Shown in pieces: positions 50,677-59,550 of a stretch of DNA of 64,000 nt. Location: assembly GCA_028283745.1 (NCBI GenBank), contig JAPWJZ010000008.1, positions 623,290 to 687,289 on the forward strand, read 5' to 3'. The notes under the pieces are model-generated. The model saw only the letters and a program-made list of their open reading frames with translations, was not told the origin of the DNA and did no database searches. This DNA comes from Micavibrio sp. GTDB taxonomy: Bacteria; Pseudomonadota; Alphaproteobacteria; Micavibrionales; UBA2020. Both the position numbers and the translations under genes were made by a program. How positions within the stretch are numbered: position 1 is the stretch's first letter; every line of letters begins with the position of its first letter.

Positions 50677-51417
50677 ATGCAAAATGAAAACAATTGGACA
50701 AAATTTATAGCTTCGGCTGGAGAAATTGAAAAAAGCTTGCTCGATAGATTCAGGAGAGGGGATAATACTGCTGATAAATTTCACGATTTGATTGTCACTG
50801 CTGCGTTGCGAAAGTGTCTTCCAGATAAAGACATTCAATTTCTTCATTTCGTAAGAGAAATTAGAAATATTTGCTCTCACAGAAACAATATTCAGCTTCT
50901 AAAACAGTTTCTTTCAGTAAAACAAGAAACATTAGACAAAATGGCGCATATAGTAAATCGCTTAAAAGAAAAAACTACCGCGAAGCAAATATTGATTAAA
51001 GATATTTACTCTCGCGGCTTAAATGACTCTCTTTCTGAAACGATTGAGAAAATGAGAGCTTGTAATTATAGTCACGTTCCGATTTTGAATAAAGATAACA
51101 AAGTAATCGGCATTTTTGGTGAGGATACAATTCTTAATAAAATTGTAATCGAAGGCGCAGCTAGGCTTAGTGAAAGCACCGAGATAAAAGAATGCGAAGA
51201 TTATATTGGAATGGATAGTACCAGATCAGAAGCCTTCAAATTTATATCAGAACACACAAGTATTCTTGAAATAGATAAAATTTTTTTTAATTCTCTTTCG
51301 AATAATCGAAGGCTTTCTTTGTTGCTTGTCACAAAAAAAGGTTTAGCGAGTGAGAAATTAGTCGGCATCATAACGGTATGGGATATGCAAAAAAATCTTG
51401 GGTATCTTCCATTTTAA
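50677..51417 (+). CDS. HEPN-like domain fused to a CBS domain pair
   Basis: A 246-residue protein of strikingly AT-rich codon use. The N-terminal half (1-95) is helical and has VREIRNICSHRNN, containing the RxxxxH of HEPN domains, whose active members are RNases in toxin and defence systems. Two CBS motifs follow (about 105-165, with HVPILNKDNKVIGIFGEDTI; about 185-245, ending KLVGIITVWDM), which usually bind adenosine nucleotides. The pair suggests a nucleotide-gated HEPN effector (inference). No antitoxin-type partner is adjacent. Base composition argues for recent transfer. Confidence 0.78.
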   Translation: MQNENNWTKFIASAGEIEKSLLDRFRRGDNTADKFHDLIVTAALRKCLPDKDIQFLHFVREIRNICSHRNNIQLLKQFLSVKQETLDKMAHIVNRLKEKTTAKQILIKDIYSRGLNDSLSETIEKMRACNYSHVPILNKDNKVIGIFGEDTILNKIVIEGAARLSESTEIKECEDYIGMDSTRSEAFKFISEHTSILEIDKIFFNSLSNNRRLSLLLVTKKGLASEKLVGIITVWDMQKNLGYLPF

Positions 51418-51663
51418 TGACCATTCCTTGAACGTAGCAGAGAGCAAAAAGTCGCATTCAGGCAAAAGGTTCTTTTTTTATTTAATCATATAATGCGCCT
51501 AAGCTTGAGTCTTCTGCACTGCTTTTATTTAAGTTAGCGTTGCGACTTCGAGCTCGGTGGGGACCATTTTTGAATTTTCTAACAAGTGATTCGAGATATT
51601 TTTGTGGAAATTTTAAACACCTCTATTGGCAAGAGCGTACAGATTGAAAAAGTGTAATCTTCC
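51418..51663. other. AT-rich intergenic region, right flank of the HEPN-CBS island
   Basis: No gene recognised. It is as AT-rich as the HEPN-CBS gene, with T runs near 51471-51479. At about 51548-51573 a GC-rich string ending in GGTGGGGACCA resembles a tRNA 3' end but has no T-stem pairing, so no tRNA can be drawn. It may be the border of an acquired segment. Confidence 0.5.
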
Positions 51664-52119
51664 TTACATGCCGCGTAGTTTTTGCTCGGCTTCTTCCGGC
51701 GTCAGTCCGTTCATCGCACCGGGGGCGAGATACAGCATGCGCCTTGCGCCGGCGGCTTGGCACAATTCCTCAAGCGCGCGCAGTTCAATCGCGCCAATGC
51801 CGCCTTCCAGCGGGCGCGTGACTTCGACGATAAAATCGGGCGCAAACAGGCTGAGGCTTGGCGTCAAGCGGCGCACAGCGTATTTAAGCAGGGCTTCCGC
51901 CGCCGTGAAATCTGACAGCAGCAAGCGCGGGTGTTCCCTAAACGGCCAGACATAGACGGCATCTGCCCGTGCCGAAGCATCGCTGATGGCAATTGCGGTT
52001 TTCTTTGTGCTGTCCGCGAAGGCCACCATGGCGGCTTCATCGAATACCTGCCCGTTTTGCAGGTTCTTCGCGTAAAGCCTGTCAGCTGAAATGCGGATTA
52101 AAAATTTGGCAGACGGCAT
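51664..52119 (-). CDS. Short MreB/actin-like domain protein
   Basis: A 151-residue protein. HPRLLLSDFTAAEALLKYAVRRL followed by GGIGAIELRALEELCQAAGARRMLYL matches the order in MreB of NPRVVIADF-type and GITEVEKRAVRDAALSAGAREVYL-type segments, that is, the part of subdomain I before the second phosphate loop. The nucleotide-binding loops of full MreB (about 345 residues) are not present, so it should not polymerise as MreB does. It is 20 bp before rnd's stop on the same strand order. It may be a conserved MreB-derived mini-protein rather than a broken gene, as the frame is clean. Confidence 0.65.
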   Translation of the reverse strand: MPSAKFLIRISADRLYAKNLQNGQVFDEAAMVAFADSTKKTAIAISDASARADAVYVWPFREHPRLLLSDFTAAEALLKYAVRRLTPSLSLFAPDFIVEVTRPLEGGIGAIELRALEELCQAAGARRMLYLAPGAMNGLTPEEAEQKLRGM

Positions 52120-52139
52120 GCGGGGACCTTTCGGTTTTA

Positions 52140-53369
52140 TCAGCCGCGCGCCTTCGCTTCGGTTTTGGGCTCGGCTTTCGCCTCGGCCTTTGCTTCAGCT
52201 TTTGGGTCGGCTTCGGCGCGGACCATTTTGAGCTTGCCGTTTTCAACGGCGATGGCGAGCTTGCCGTCGCGCAGTTCAAGCGCTTCCTTGCCGAAAATCT
52301 TAAATCTCCAGCCGGACATGGCGGCGACTTTGGCTTCCTTGCCGAAAGCCGCAATCTGCTCGAGGTCGGCAGCGGAGCAAAGCAATTTGGGCGCAACGTC
52401 ACCTTCTTCGCATTTCAGCTTCAGCAGCACGCGCAAAAGGTCGATGGTGGGGGCAAGGCCGGGCGGGAAGTGGGGGCGCGGTTCCCACACGGGGCCGTCC
52501 TTTTCTTCCATTTCCATGCCGCGCTTCACGGCATCCAGCAGTTCCTGCCCACGCGCGCTGTCGGCAAAGCCCTGGTTGACGTTGCGCATTTTGCCAAGGG
52601 CTTCCTTGGTTGTCGGCGGGTGGGTGCAGATTTCGGCAATCGCCTCATCCTTCAAAATCCGCCCGCGCGGCACGTCCACCTGCTGCGCCAGTTTTTCGCG
52701 CCAGGCGGCGACTTCCTTCAAAATGCAAAGCGTACGCTGCTTGTGGCTTGGCACTTTAATGCGCTCCCAGGCGTCTTCGGGGCGGTTGATGTAGTTTTCC
52801 TTGTTGGCGAGATTTTTCATCTCGTCCTTGATCCACGCCGTGCGTTCCAGCTTTTCGATGCGGTCGGCAAGCTTCAGGAAAATTTTGCGCAGGTGCGTCA
52901 CGTCCGCCAGCGCATACTTCAGCTGCTTGGAGGTCAGCGGGCGCTGCGCCCAGTCGGTGAAGCGGCTTGATTTATCCAGCTGCTTTTTGAGGATGGAATT
53001 GACCAGCACCTCGTAGCTCACCTGTTCGCCATATCCGCAGACCATCGCAGCCACCTGCGTGTCGAATAGCGGCGTCGGCAGCTTGCCGGTGTGGTTGAAG
53101 AAAATTTCAAGGTCCTGACGGCAGGCGTGAAAGACCTTCAGGACTTCCTTGTTCTGCATCAGCTCGTAAAACGGCTCGAGGTCCATGCCTTCGGCCAGCG
53201 GATCAATCGCGAAAGCGTCGTCATCTTCCGAGCCTGCGACCTGAATAAGGCAGAGGCGCGGGAAATACGTCTTCTCGCGGATGAATTCCGTATCGACGGT
53301 GATGAAATCCGCCTTTTTGAGGCGCGTGCAGAGGGATTTCAGCTCTTTTGCTGTTGTTATCAATGACAT
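52140..53369 (-). CDS. rnd: Ribonuclease D
   Basis: A 409-residue 3'-5' exoribonuclease for tRNA 3' maturation. The DEDD residues are visible: D26 and E28 in TVDTEF, an Asp in CRQDLEIF, and Tyr/Asp in the LKYALADV motif; HRDC-type helices follow. The last 25 residues are an unusual Ala/Lys/Glu repeat (KAEAKAEAKAEPKTEAKA) not needed for catalysis and likely disordered or helical. Normal size is about 375-390, so the tail accounts for the excess. Confidence 0.94.
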   Translation of the reverse strand: MSLITTAKELKSLCTRLKKADFITVDTEFIREKTYFPRLCLIQVAGSEDDDAFAIDPLAEGMDLEPFYELMQNKEVLKVFHACRQDLEIFFNHTGKLPTPLFDTQVAAMVCGYGEQVSYEVLVNSILKKQLDKSSRFTDWAQRPLTSKQLKYALADVTHLRKIFLKLADRIEKLERTAWIKDEMKNLANKENYINRPEDAWERIKVPSHKQRTLCILKEVAAWREKLAQQVDVPRGRILKDEAIAEICTHPPTTKEALGKMRNVNQGFADSARGQELLDAVKRGMEMEEKDGPVWEPRPHFPPGLAPTIDLLRVLLKLKCEEGDVAPKLLCSAADLEQIAAFGKEAKVAAMSGWRFKIFGKEALELRDGKLAIAVENGKLKMVRAEADPKAEAKAEAKAEPKTEAKARG

Positions 53370-53475
53370 AAACGTTATTTACACCAAAACCGGCGGCGGC
53401 ACCATAACATTTTGACCATAAGGCGGCGAATTTTGGCGGGCCGTGGCAGGGGCGTTACATGAGGGTTATTGGGTG

Positions 53476-54381
53476 TTACAGCGCTTTTGGCATCTTGCCG
53501 GTGCGAAGGGCGCGGTCGATGGCCTTTGTGGCGGCATGGGGGCGGGCATCGGCAAAGCCCCGCATCTCGGCCACCATGCGGCCCTCGCTGGTGTAGCGGC
53601 GATAGGCGGGGGCATCGGCAGAGACGCCGGCTTTCAGGATATTTTCCAGTCCCGCAAGGTCTGTCCCCGCGAATTTGTTGAAGACGGCGGACAGGGCTTT
53701 TTTACGCGCGTCGCGGTTTGCCGCGCCGGCTTTGAAAATCTTCTTCGCGCCCGCCAGCAGCCGCGCATATTGCTCCGCCTTTTCGCGGTCGTACTGGGTG
53801 CTGATGGCGCAGGTTTGAAAACGCTGGAAGGCGGCGTTCCAGTCAAAAGCTGCTGTTGCCGCGCCGCTTTTTGTTTCAGCCAAGCGCTGCGTGAAATAAT
53901 CCTGAAAGGCGAAGGCGTCACCTTCCACCATGCGCGTATAGGCAATCTGCAAACCGGCAGACAGGCCAAAGGCACGCTGGGGCGGGAAGGTTTGATATTG
54001 CCACAAATGCCGCAGTTCATGCGCCAGCGCCACGGCCAGCTGTGCATTATCCACCCGCGGGTTCAGGTCAATGCGGTAGCGCGGCCTGCCACGCAGCGTG
54101 ACGCCGCCGGTGCCGCTCCATTCCGTCTTGCCGTTCATGAGACGGATGATGCCGGCTTTGTTGCGGTCAATGCCGCTGTTGAAGGTGATGGGGCATTTAA
54201 GCGCGCGTGCCAGCTTCAGCAACGCCTTGCCCTCCGGCACCAGCGACACTTCCGCCAGCACAGCCTTCAGCTGCGCAGCATCATCGTCCGGCCGCAGCCA
54301 GTTGAACAGGGTACGAAGCAGGATTATGCCCCTTTGTTTATTGCGATAGTGGCAGGGTAGCGGAAGGTGGCGATGAGTCAA
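53476..54381 (-). CDS. Putative HExxH metallopeptidase (DUF6782-like)
   Basis: A protein of up to 301 residues with HELRH at 121-125 in a helix (VALAHELRHLWQ) and a likely third ligand, E153, in MVEGDAFAF about 28 residues later. This is the pattern of predicted bacterial zinc peptidases now grouped under DUF6782; activity is unproven. There is no signal peptide. The start is uncertain: TTG 54381 opens the frame, but a better ribosome site (AAAGGGG) lies before a CTG at about 54321. It is upstream of rnd on the same strand. Confidence 0.75.
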   Translation of the reverse strand: MTHRHLPLPCHYRNKQRGIILLRTLFNWLRPDDDAAQLKAVLAEVSLVPEGKALLKLARALKCPITFNSGIDRNKAGIIRLMNGKTEWSGTGGVTLRGRPRYRIDLNPRVDNAQLAVALAHELRHLWQYQTFPPQRAFGLSAGLQIAYTRMVEGDAFAFQDYFTQRLAETKSGAATAAFDWNAAFQRFQTCAISTQYDREKAEQYARLLAGAKKIFKAGAANRDARKKALSAVFNKFAGTDLAGLENILKAGVSADAPAYRRYTSEGRMVAEMRGFADARPHAATKAIDRALRTGKMPKAL

Positions 54382-54523
54382 GGCGGCGGGGCTGGTTATT
54401 TAACATAAATATCAAGCTTGAATAAACTTCCACCTGCTGCAATGCGCAAAGTTTTATTGCTGGCTTGCGGTTTTATGCTAAAAAAGAAAGTCGTTTTTAT
54501 GATGAAACAAAGGGCTTTTGAAC

Positions 54524-56350
54524 ATGCATACCTACCGCACCCATACCTGTGGCCAGCTTCGCCTTTCCAACAAGGGCGAAACCGTGAAAATTTCCGGCTG
54601 GATCCACCGCAAGCGTGACCACGGCGGGCTCATGTTCCTCGACCTGCGCGACCATTACGGTCTGACCCAGTGCGTCATCAACAAAAGCGACGCCGCCGTG
54701 GCCGAGCTGGACCGCCTGCGCCTTGAAAACGTCGTCTGCATCGAAGGCGAGGTGCTGGCGCGCCTTGATGGCACCGCCAACAAGCAACTGCCGACCGGCG
54801 AAATTGAAGTGAAGGCGAAATCCTTCCAGCTCCTCTCCGCGCCCGTGAACGATATGCTGCCGCTGCAGGTCAACTCGGACGAGCCTTACGGCGAAGACGT
54901 GCGCCTGCGCTACCGCTTCCTTGACCTGCGCCGCGATGAAGTTCACCGCAACATCATGCTGCGCTGCGATTTCGTCTCGAGCCTGCGCCGCCGCATGAAC
55001 GAACAAAGCTTCCGCGAATTCCAGACGCCTATTTTGACGGCATCCAGCCCGGAAGGCGCACGCGACTTCCTCGTCCCCTCCCGCCTGCACCCCGGCAAGT
55101 TCTACGCGCTGCCGCAGGCACCCCAGCAGTTCAAGCAGCTGTTGATGATGTCGGGCTTCGACCGCTACTTCCAGATCGCGCCGTGCTTCCGCGACGAAGA
55201 CGCGCGCGCTGACCGCACGGCGGGCGAGTTCTACCAGCTCGACGTTGAAATGTCCTTCGTCACGCAGGACGATATTTTCAACACCATGGAGCCCGTGATT
55301 TACGGCGTGTTCGAGGAATTCAAGTCCTTCACCGGCACGACCTACGAGATTTCCAAGCCGCCCTTCGTGCGCATCCCCTTCGATGAATCGATGCTGAAAT
55401 ACGGCAACGACAAGCCGGACCTGCGCAACCCGCTCGTCATCACCGACGTAACCTCCGTGTTCGCGCGGGCGGATGTGGAGTTCAAGGCATTCAAAGAGGC
55501 GCTGGCGAAGGGCGCGGTCGTGCGTGCCATTCGCGCGCCCAAAGTCATCGACAAGCCGCGCAGCTTCTTCGACAAGCTGAACGACTGGGCGCGCGGCGAA
55601 GGCGCCCCCGGCCTTGGCTACGTGACGTTCGACGGCGCGGAAGGCAAGGGCCCGATTGCGAAATTCCTGCCCGCACCCGCGCAGGAGGAACTGAAAAAAA
55701 TCACCGGCGCCGAAGCCGGCGATGCCGTGTTCTTTGTTTGCGACCAGCCCGCGAAAGCAGCCCCGCTGGCCGGCAAGGCCCGCACGCGCCTTGGCGAGGA
55801 ACTCGACCTCATTGAAAAGAACACCTTCAAGTTCTGCTGGATCGTCGATTTCCCGATGTACGAAATCAACGACAAGACCGGCAAGGTGGATTTCTCCCAC
55901 AACCCGTTCTCCATGCCCGCCGGCGGCCTTGCAGCGCTCAACGGGCCCGACCCGCTTGCCATCAAGGCTTATCAGTACGACTGCGTGCTGAACGGCATCG
56001 AGCTTGCGTCCGGCGGCATCCGCAACCACATTCCGGAAGTGATGGAGCGCGCCTTTGAAATCGCGGGCTATCCGAAGGGCACTGTCGAAACCAAGTTCGG
56101 CGGCATGTACAATGCCTTCAAGCTCGGCGCACCGCCGCACGGCGGCTGCGCGTTCGGCATCGACCGCATGGTCATGTTCCTCGCCAACCAGAAAAACGTG
56201 CGCGAAGTCATCGCCTTCCCCATGAACCAGCAGGCGGAAGATTTGCTCATGAACGCGCCGACGCAAGTCGACAACCAGTTGCTGCGCGACGTGCACATCA
56301 AGCTCGACGTCGCCAAACCGGCAGCGAAACCGGCGGAAAAAGTCGCGTAA
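54524..56350 (+). CDS. aspS: Aspartyl-tRNA synthetase
   Basis: A class II synthetase of 608 residues charging tRNA-Asp (and possibly tRNA-Asn in organisms without AsnRS). It has an N-terminal OB fold (residues 15-100), motif 2 [19 protein letters not shown], the bacterial GAD insert, and motif 3 [14 protein letters not shown] six bases upstream is in frame; ATG 54524 is the normal family start. The C-terminal [12 protein letters not shown] tail is an addition. A strong terminator follows. Confidence 0.97.
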   Translation: MHTYRTHTCGQLRLSNKGETVKISGWIHRKRDHGGLMFLDLRDHYGLTQCVINKSDAAVAELDRLRLENVVCIEGEVLARLDGTANKQLPTGEIEVKAKSFQLLSAPVNDMLPLQVNSDEPYGEDVRLRYRFLDLRRDEVHRNIMLRCDFVSSLRRRMNEQSFREFQTPILTASSPEGARDFLVPSRLHPGKFYALPQAPQQFKQLLMMSGFDRYFQIAPCFRDEDARADRTAGEFYQLDVEMSFVTQDDIFNTMEPVIYGVFEEFKSFTGTTYEISKPPFVRIPFDESMLKYGNDKPDLRNPLVITDVTSVFARADVEFKAFKEALAKGAVVRAIRAPKVIDKPRSFFDKLNDWARGEGAPGLGYVTFDGAEGKGPIAKFLPAPAQEELKKITGAEAGDAVFFVCDQPAKAAPLAGKARTRLGEELDLIEKNTFKFCWIVDFPMYEINDKTGKVDFSHNPFSMPAGGLAALNGPDPLAIKAYQYDCVLNGIELASGGIRNHIPEVMERAFEIAGYPKGTVETKFGGMYNAFKLGAPPHGGCAFGIDRMVMFLANQKNVREVIAFPMNQQAEDLLMNAPTQVDNQLLRDVHIKLDVAKPAAKPAEKVA

Positions 56351-56375
56351 AACTTTGTCCGCGTTGTTTTAATAG

Positions 56376-56408
56376 AACCCCGCCCTATTTGTGGCGGGGT
56401 TTTATTTT
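56376..56408 (+). terminator. Intrinsic terminator after aspS
   Basis: AACCCCGCC (56376-56384) pairs with GGCGGGGTT (56393-56401), followed by TTTATTTT. It abuts the stop of the convergent minus-strand gene (56402), so it may serve both. Confidence 0.88.
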
Positions 56409-57055
56409 GGCGCGGAGATTGCGTTATTTTTCTTTCGCCGAAGTTTTTTCAATTCCCTGATAAAATCCGGCAGGCGGTTGAGCGACATAACCATATAATG
56501 CGCACTTTCATCCGGCATATTATCGGGGATGCTCGGTTGGAGGTGCATGGAGTGGCTATAGGCAATAGCAACAACCTCTTGCGGATTGTGCGCTAGATAG
56601 AAAGGGTCGTGACGGTCGCGCGGTTGCTTTGGCGCGGGCGGCGGGGGAATTGTTATCGCCGTCACGCTCGATCCTGCATCCCGATAAGTGTGCGCGTACC
56701 ACGGCCTTGGCGTTGCCTTGGCGGCGAGGGACAGCAGCCGCGCAAATGTTTTCGATTCAGCCCGTCGCGGGTTGCGCTGTTTGATTTCGTCGATAATCGC
56801 CGGAATGTGCGTGCAGCACGCAATCAGGTATTTAAGGCTGGATTGAAGCTCCGGCGGGTGAAATTCCTTCATTGTCTCAAGGCGGGTCGCCACGAAAATA
56901 TGCTCCAACGGCGAATCTTTGCGCCACAACTTTTTGTCGTGAAGATAGAACACGCCGGTAATAGATTTACTCTTGAAAAAACGCCAAGTGCGGCCCTGTT
57001 GCTTTTGCGACAAGGCGAGGAGTTCGTCCAATTCGTCATCTGTCATGCGTTGCAT
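56402..57055 (-). CDS. Hypothetical protein
   Basis: A 217-residue soluble protein, basic at its end (LKKLRRKKNN). The N-terminal TDDELDELLALSQKQQ helix is followed by mixed helices and strands and a Pro-rich loop (TIPPPPAPKQPRDRHDP). No family recognised. ATG 57055 or 57046 may be the start; neither has a clear ribosome site. It lies alone between aspS and the PuuB paralogue. Confidence 0.7.
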   Translation of the reverse strand: MQRMTDDELDELLALSQKQQGRTWRFFKSKSITGVFYLHDKKLWRKDSPLEHIFVATRLETMKEFHPPELQSSLKYLIACCTHIPAIIDEIKQRNPRRAESKTFARLLSLAAKATPRPWYAHTYRDAGSSVTAITIPPPPAPKQPRDRHDPFYLAHNPQEVVAIAYSHSMHLQPSIPDNMPDESAHYMVMSLNRLPDFIRELKKLRRKKNNAISAPK

Positions 57056-57234
57056 TAATGGGCTCTGTTGTCAGGCACTTCTCTATTATTGCGCTGCCGC
57101 AAGTTAAATAACGGTGAATGCCAGCCTGCATTCGTTTTCGCGCTGCAGCAAAAGATACGCTTGTACCTGATTTGACGTTTCAAGCGGTTTCCACCATATT
57201 AAGCGCAAGCTTAAAAAGAAGGATGCAAAACATC

Positions 57235-58527
57235 ATGGCCGATTACGCCGAAGGCTATATCAAGCACAACTACTATGCCGCGACGCTGGGGGAAGATACG
57301 CATTACCCCGCGCTGACAGCGGGCACGGAAGTGGATGTATGCATCGTCGGCGGCGGTCTTGCGGGTTTGAACACGGCGCTGGGTCTTGTCGAGCGCGGCA
57401 AGACGGCGGTGGTGCTGGAAGCAAAGCGCATCGGCTGGGGCGCATCGGGCCGGAATGCGGGGTTTGTGGCGAAGGGTTACGCGGCGGATGATACATCTAT
57501 TCTCAACCGCCTTGGGCCGGATCATGCGAAAACGCTTGTGTCGCTGACGCAGAATGCGCGCAAGCTTATCCGCAGCCGCATCGAAAAATTCGGCATTGAT
57601 TGCGGCACCATCATCGACGGCGTGCTGACCGTTTCATGGCGCGACAACCCGGATGATTTGAAAAAATACATCGACAAAAGCAACGGCCTGTTCGACCAGG
57701 GTTTTGTTTTTTGGCCCAAGGAACAGGTGCGCGCGCATTGCAAGACGGATAAATATTACGGCGGCATTTATTCCCCGCGCGATTACCAGTTCCACCCGCT
57801 GCGCTACGTGCATGGCATCGCCAAAGCCATTACCAGCATGGGCGGGCGCATTTTTGAAAATTCCCCGGCGACAGAAATTGTGAAGGACGGCGCGCGCTGG
57901 CGCATTAAAACCGCAAATGGCGACGTGCTGGCGCAGCATGTGGTGGTAAGCTGCGCGACCTATGTGGGCGCGCTCAACCAGCGCCTGTCGCATGCGCATT
58001 TCCCCGTGCAAACCTACATCATGGTGACGAAGCCGATGGATGATGCGCTGCTGCAGCAATCCATCAACACGCGCCATGCGGTTTCCGACATGCGCTTTTG
58101 CAGCGATTATTACCGCCGCCTCGATGGCGGGCGCGTGCTGTGGGGCGGCCGCGTCGCCCTTGGCAGCAAGCCGCGCGACGTGGCGCAGATGATGATGCAG
58201 GATATGTTCCGCGTCTACCCGCAACTGACGGGCAAGGTGGAATCCGAATTCGCCTGGGCGGGGGAGCTGGCCTACGCGCCGCACAAAATGCCGCAGCTGG
58301 GTGAAATTGAGCCGGGATACTGGTACAACACCGGCTTTGGCGGGCACGGGCTTGCGCCCACAACCGTCGGCGGTGAAATGGTGGCATCTGCCATTGCGGA
58401 AGGCAGCGATGCGTACAAAGCCTTCGCCCCCTACGGCATCGGCTTTGCGGGCGGCAAGATGGGCAAATACGTGGCGCAGCTGGTTTACTACTGGTGGCGC
58501 GCGCGGGATTACATTAGCGTTGCGTGA
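57235..58527 (+). CDS. FAD-dependent oxidoreductase, PuuB paralogue
   Basis: A 430-residue DAO-family flavoenzyme, similar along its length to the PuuB-like protein at 33632: VCIVGGGLAGLNTALGLVE near residue 34, GWGASGRNAGFVAKGY, and GFGGHGLAPTTVGG near the end. It oxidises an amine, probably a gamma-glutamylated polyamine or a related compound. ATG 57235 starts at the family position; ATG 57223 is just behind GAAGG and is possible. It stands alone, with no ligase beside it. Confidence 0.87.
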   Translation: MADYAEGYIKHNYYAATLGEDTHYPALTAGTEVDVCIVGGGLAGLNTALGLVERGKTAVVLEAKRIGWGASGRNAGFVAKGYAADDTSILNRLGPDHAKTLVSLTQNARKLIRSRIEKFGIDCGTIIDGVLTVSWRDNPDDLKKYIDKSNGLFDQGFVFWPKEQVRAHCKTDKYYGGIYSPRDYQFHPLRYVHGIAKAITSMGGRIFENSPATEIVKDGARWRIKTANGDVLAQHVVVSCATYVGALNQRLSHAHFPVQTYIMVTKPMDDALLQQSINTRHAVSDMRFCSDYYRRLDGGRVLWGGRVALGSKPRDVAQMMMQDMFRVYPQLTGKVESEFAWAGELAYAPHKMPQLGEIEPGYWYNTGFGGHGLAPTTVGGEMVASAIAEGSDAYKAFAPYGIGFAGGKMGKYVAQLVYYWWRARDYISVA

Positions 58528-58646
58528 AGCGGCTGATATTGCTGTGTATTTTATTGGCAAAATGAATTGACATAAAGGTCTTTGAGTCTTTAAAGTGCGG
58601 GGGTATTCATAAATCCCCACGCTTTTTAAAAGGTCGCTCATTCGCC

Positions 58647-59540
58647 ATGAACATCAAAGCCCAATTCGATGCTGTCGCCGCTTTCTCCCGCAAATATCTC
58701 GTCGCGCAGGAATCGAAAGACCTGAATTTGTATCAGGCCGTGCAGGCAGATGACGCGGCGAAAGTGGAGCGCCTGATTGGGGAGGGCGCGAATGTCAACA
58801 ACACGCGCCAGAACCCGCTTGCCGCTGCGATTGACGCCGGCAATACCGGCATGATTGCCCGCCTGCTGTCGCACGGCGCGAATGCGAATGAAAAGATTGA
58901 TTACTGGTCGACCACGCCCTTCATCGTCGCGGCGCGCAAGGGCGATGTTGGCGTTATCACGCAACTGCTGGATGCCGGCGCAGATATCAACGCCGCCGGT
59001 GATCGCGGCAATACGGCGCTGGCGCTTGCTGTGGCCGCCCGCAACGCCCCGCTGACGACACTGCTGCTGGACCGCGGCGCGAACGTGAACACGCAGAACC
59101 GCGATGGCTGGTCGCCGCTGTTCTATGCCGCCGCGCTGAATGATGTGGATGCCGCCAAAGCGCTGCTGGCCAAGGGCGCGCGCACCGACCGCGCTGATTG
59201 CGACGGCGCCAGCGTGCTGCACGTCGCAAAGTCGCGCGACAAGCTTGCCGTGCGGGATGTTATTCAGGCGCATATTGATGCCGCCGTGCCGGCATGGCAG
59301 AAGCTGGCGGATGATAAAATCGCCCACGTCAGCATCATGCGCGGCCTTGGCTATAAGCTGACGGAGATTTTCAACCTCGGCACCCAGCAATACACCGCCA
59401 TTTCGCACAACTTCAAGACGGGCGCGGATAGCGTCTCGACCCGCGGTTTTGAGGCGGCGGATAAAGCCGTCATCACCACCGCAACTGAAAAACTGGCGGC
59501 CTTGAAGCCCGCAGCGCCTGCCGCGAAACCGCAGGCGTAA
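58647..59540 (+). CDS. Ankyrin repeat protein
   Basis: A 297-residue protein with five to six ankyrin repeats (residues 28-205: NPLAAAIDAGNTGMIARLLSHGAN, TPFIVAARKGDVGVITQLLDAGAD, TALALAVAARNAPLTTLLLDRGAN and others), then a C-terminal domain with NLGTQQYTAISHNFKTG of unknown type and an Ala/Pro tail. It is followed 10 bp later by the tandem HAD protein on the same strand, so they may act together. No export signal. Confidence 0.9.
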   Translation: MNIKAQFDAVAAFSRKYLVAQESKDLNLYQAVQADDAAKVERLIGEGANVNNTRQNPLAAAIDAGNTGMIARLLSHGANANEKIDYWSTTPFIVAARKGDVGVITQLLDAGADINAAGDRGNTALALAVAARNAPLTTLLLDRGANVNTQNRDGWSPLFYAAALNDVDAAKALLAKGARTDRADCDGASVLHVAKSRDKLAVRDVIQAHIDAAVPAWQKLADDKIAHVSIMRGLGYKLTEIFNLGTQQYTAISHNFKTGADSVSTRGFEAADKAVITTATEKLAALKPAAPAAKPQA

Positions 59541-59550
59541 CGCACATCCA

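Noticed and set aside
51548-51573. A tRNA-3'-end-like string (TTCGAGCTCGGTGGGGACCA) in the AT-rich island flank
   Set aside because: No T-stem pairing and no upstream acceptor, D or anticodon arms, so neither a tRNA nor a proven attachment site.
54497-56296. A 599-codon minus-strand frame opposite aspS
   Set aside because: A shadow of a strongly conserved synthetase gene; no domain seen.
57176-57215. TTAA-N8-TTAA before the PuuB paralogue as a CtrA site
   Set aside because: Spacing is one base too long, and it falls within a possible 5' extension of the gene.
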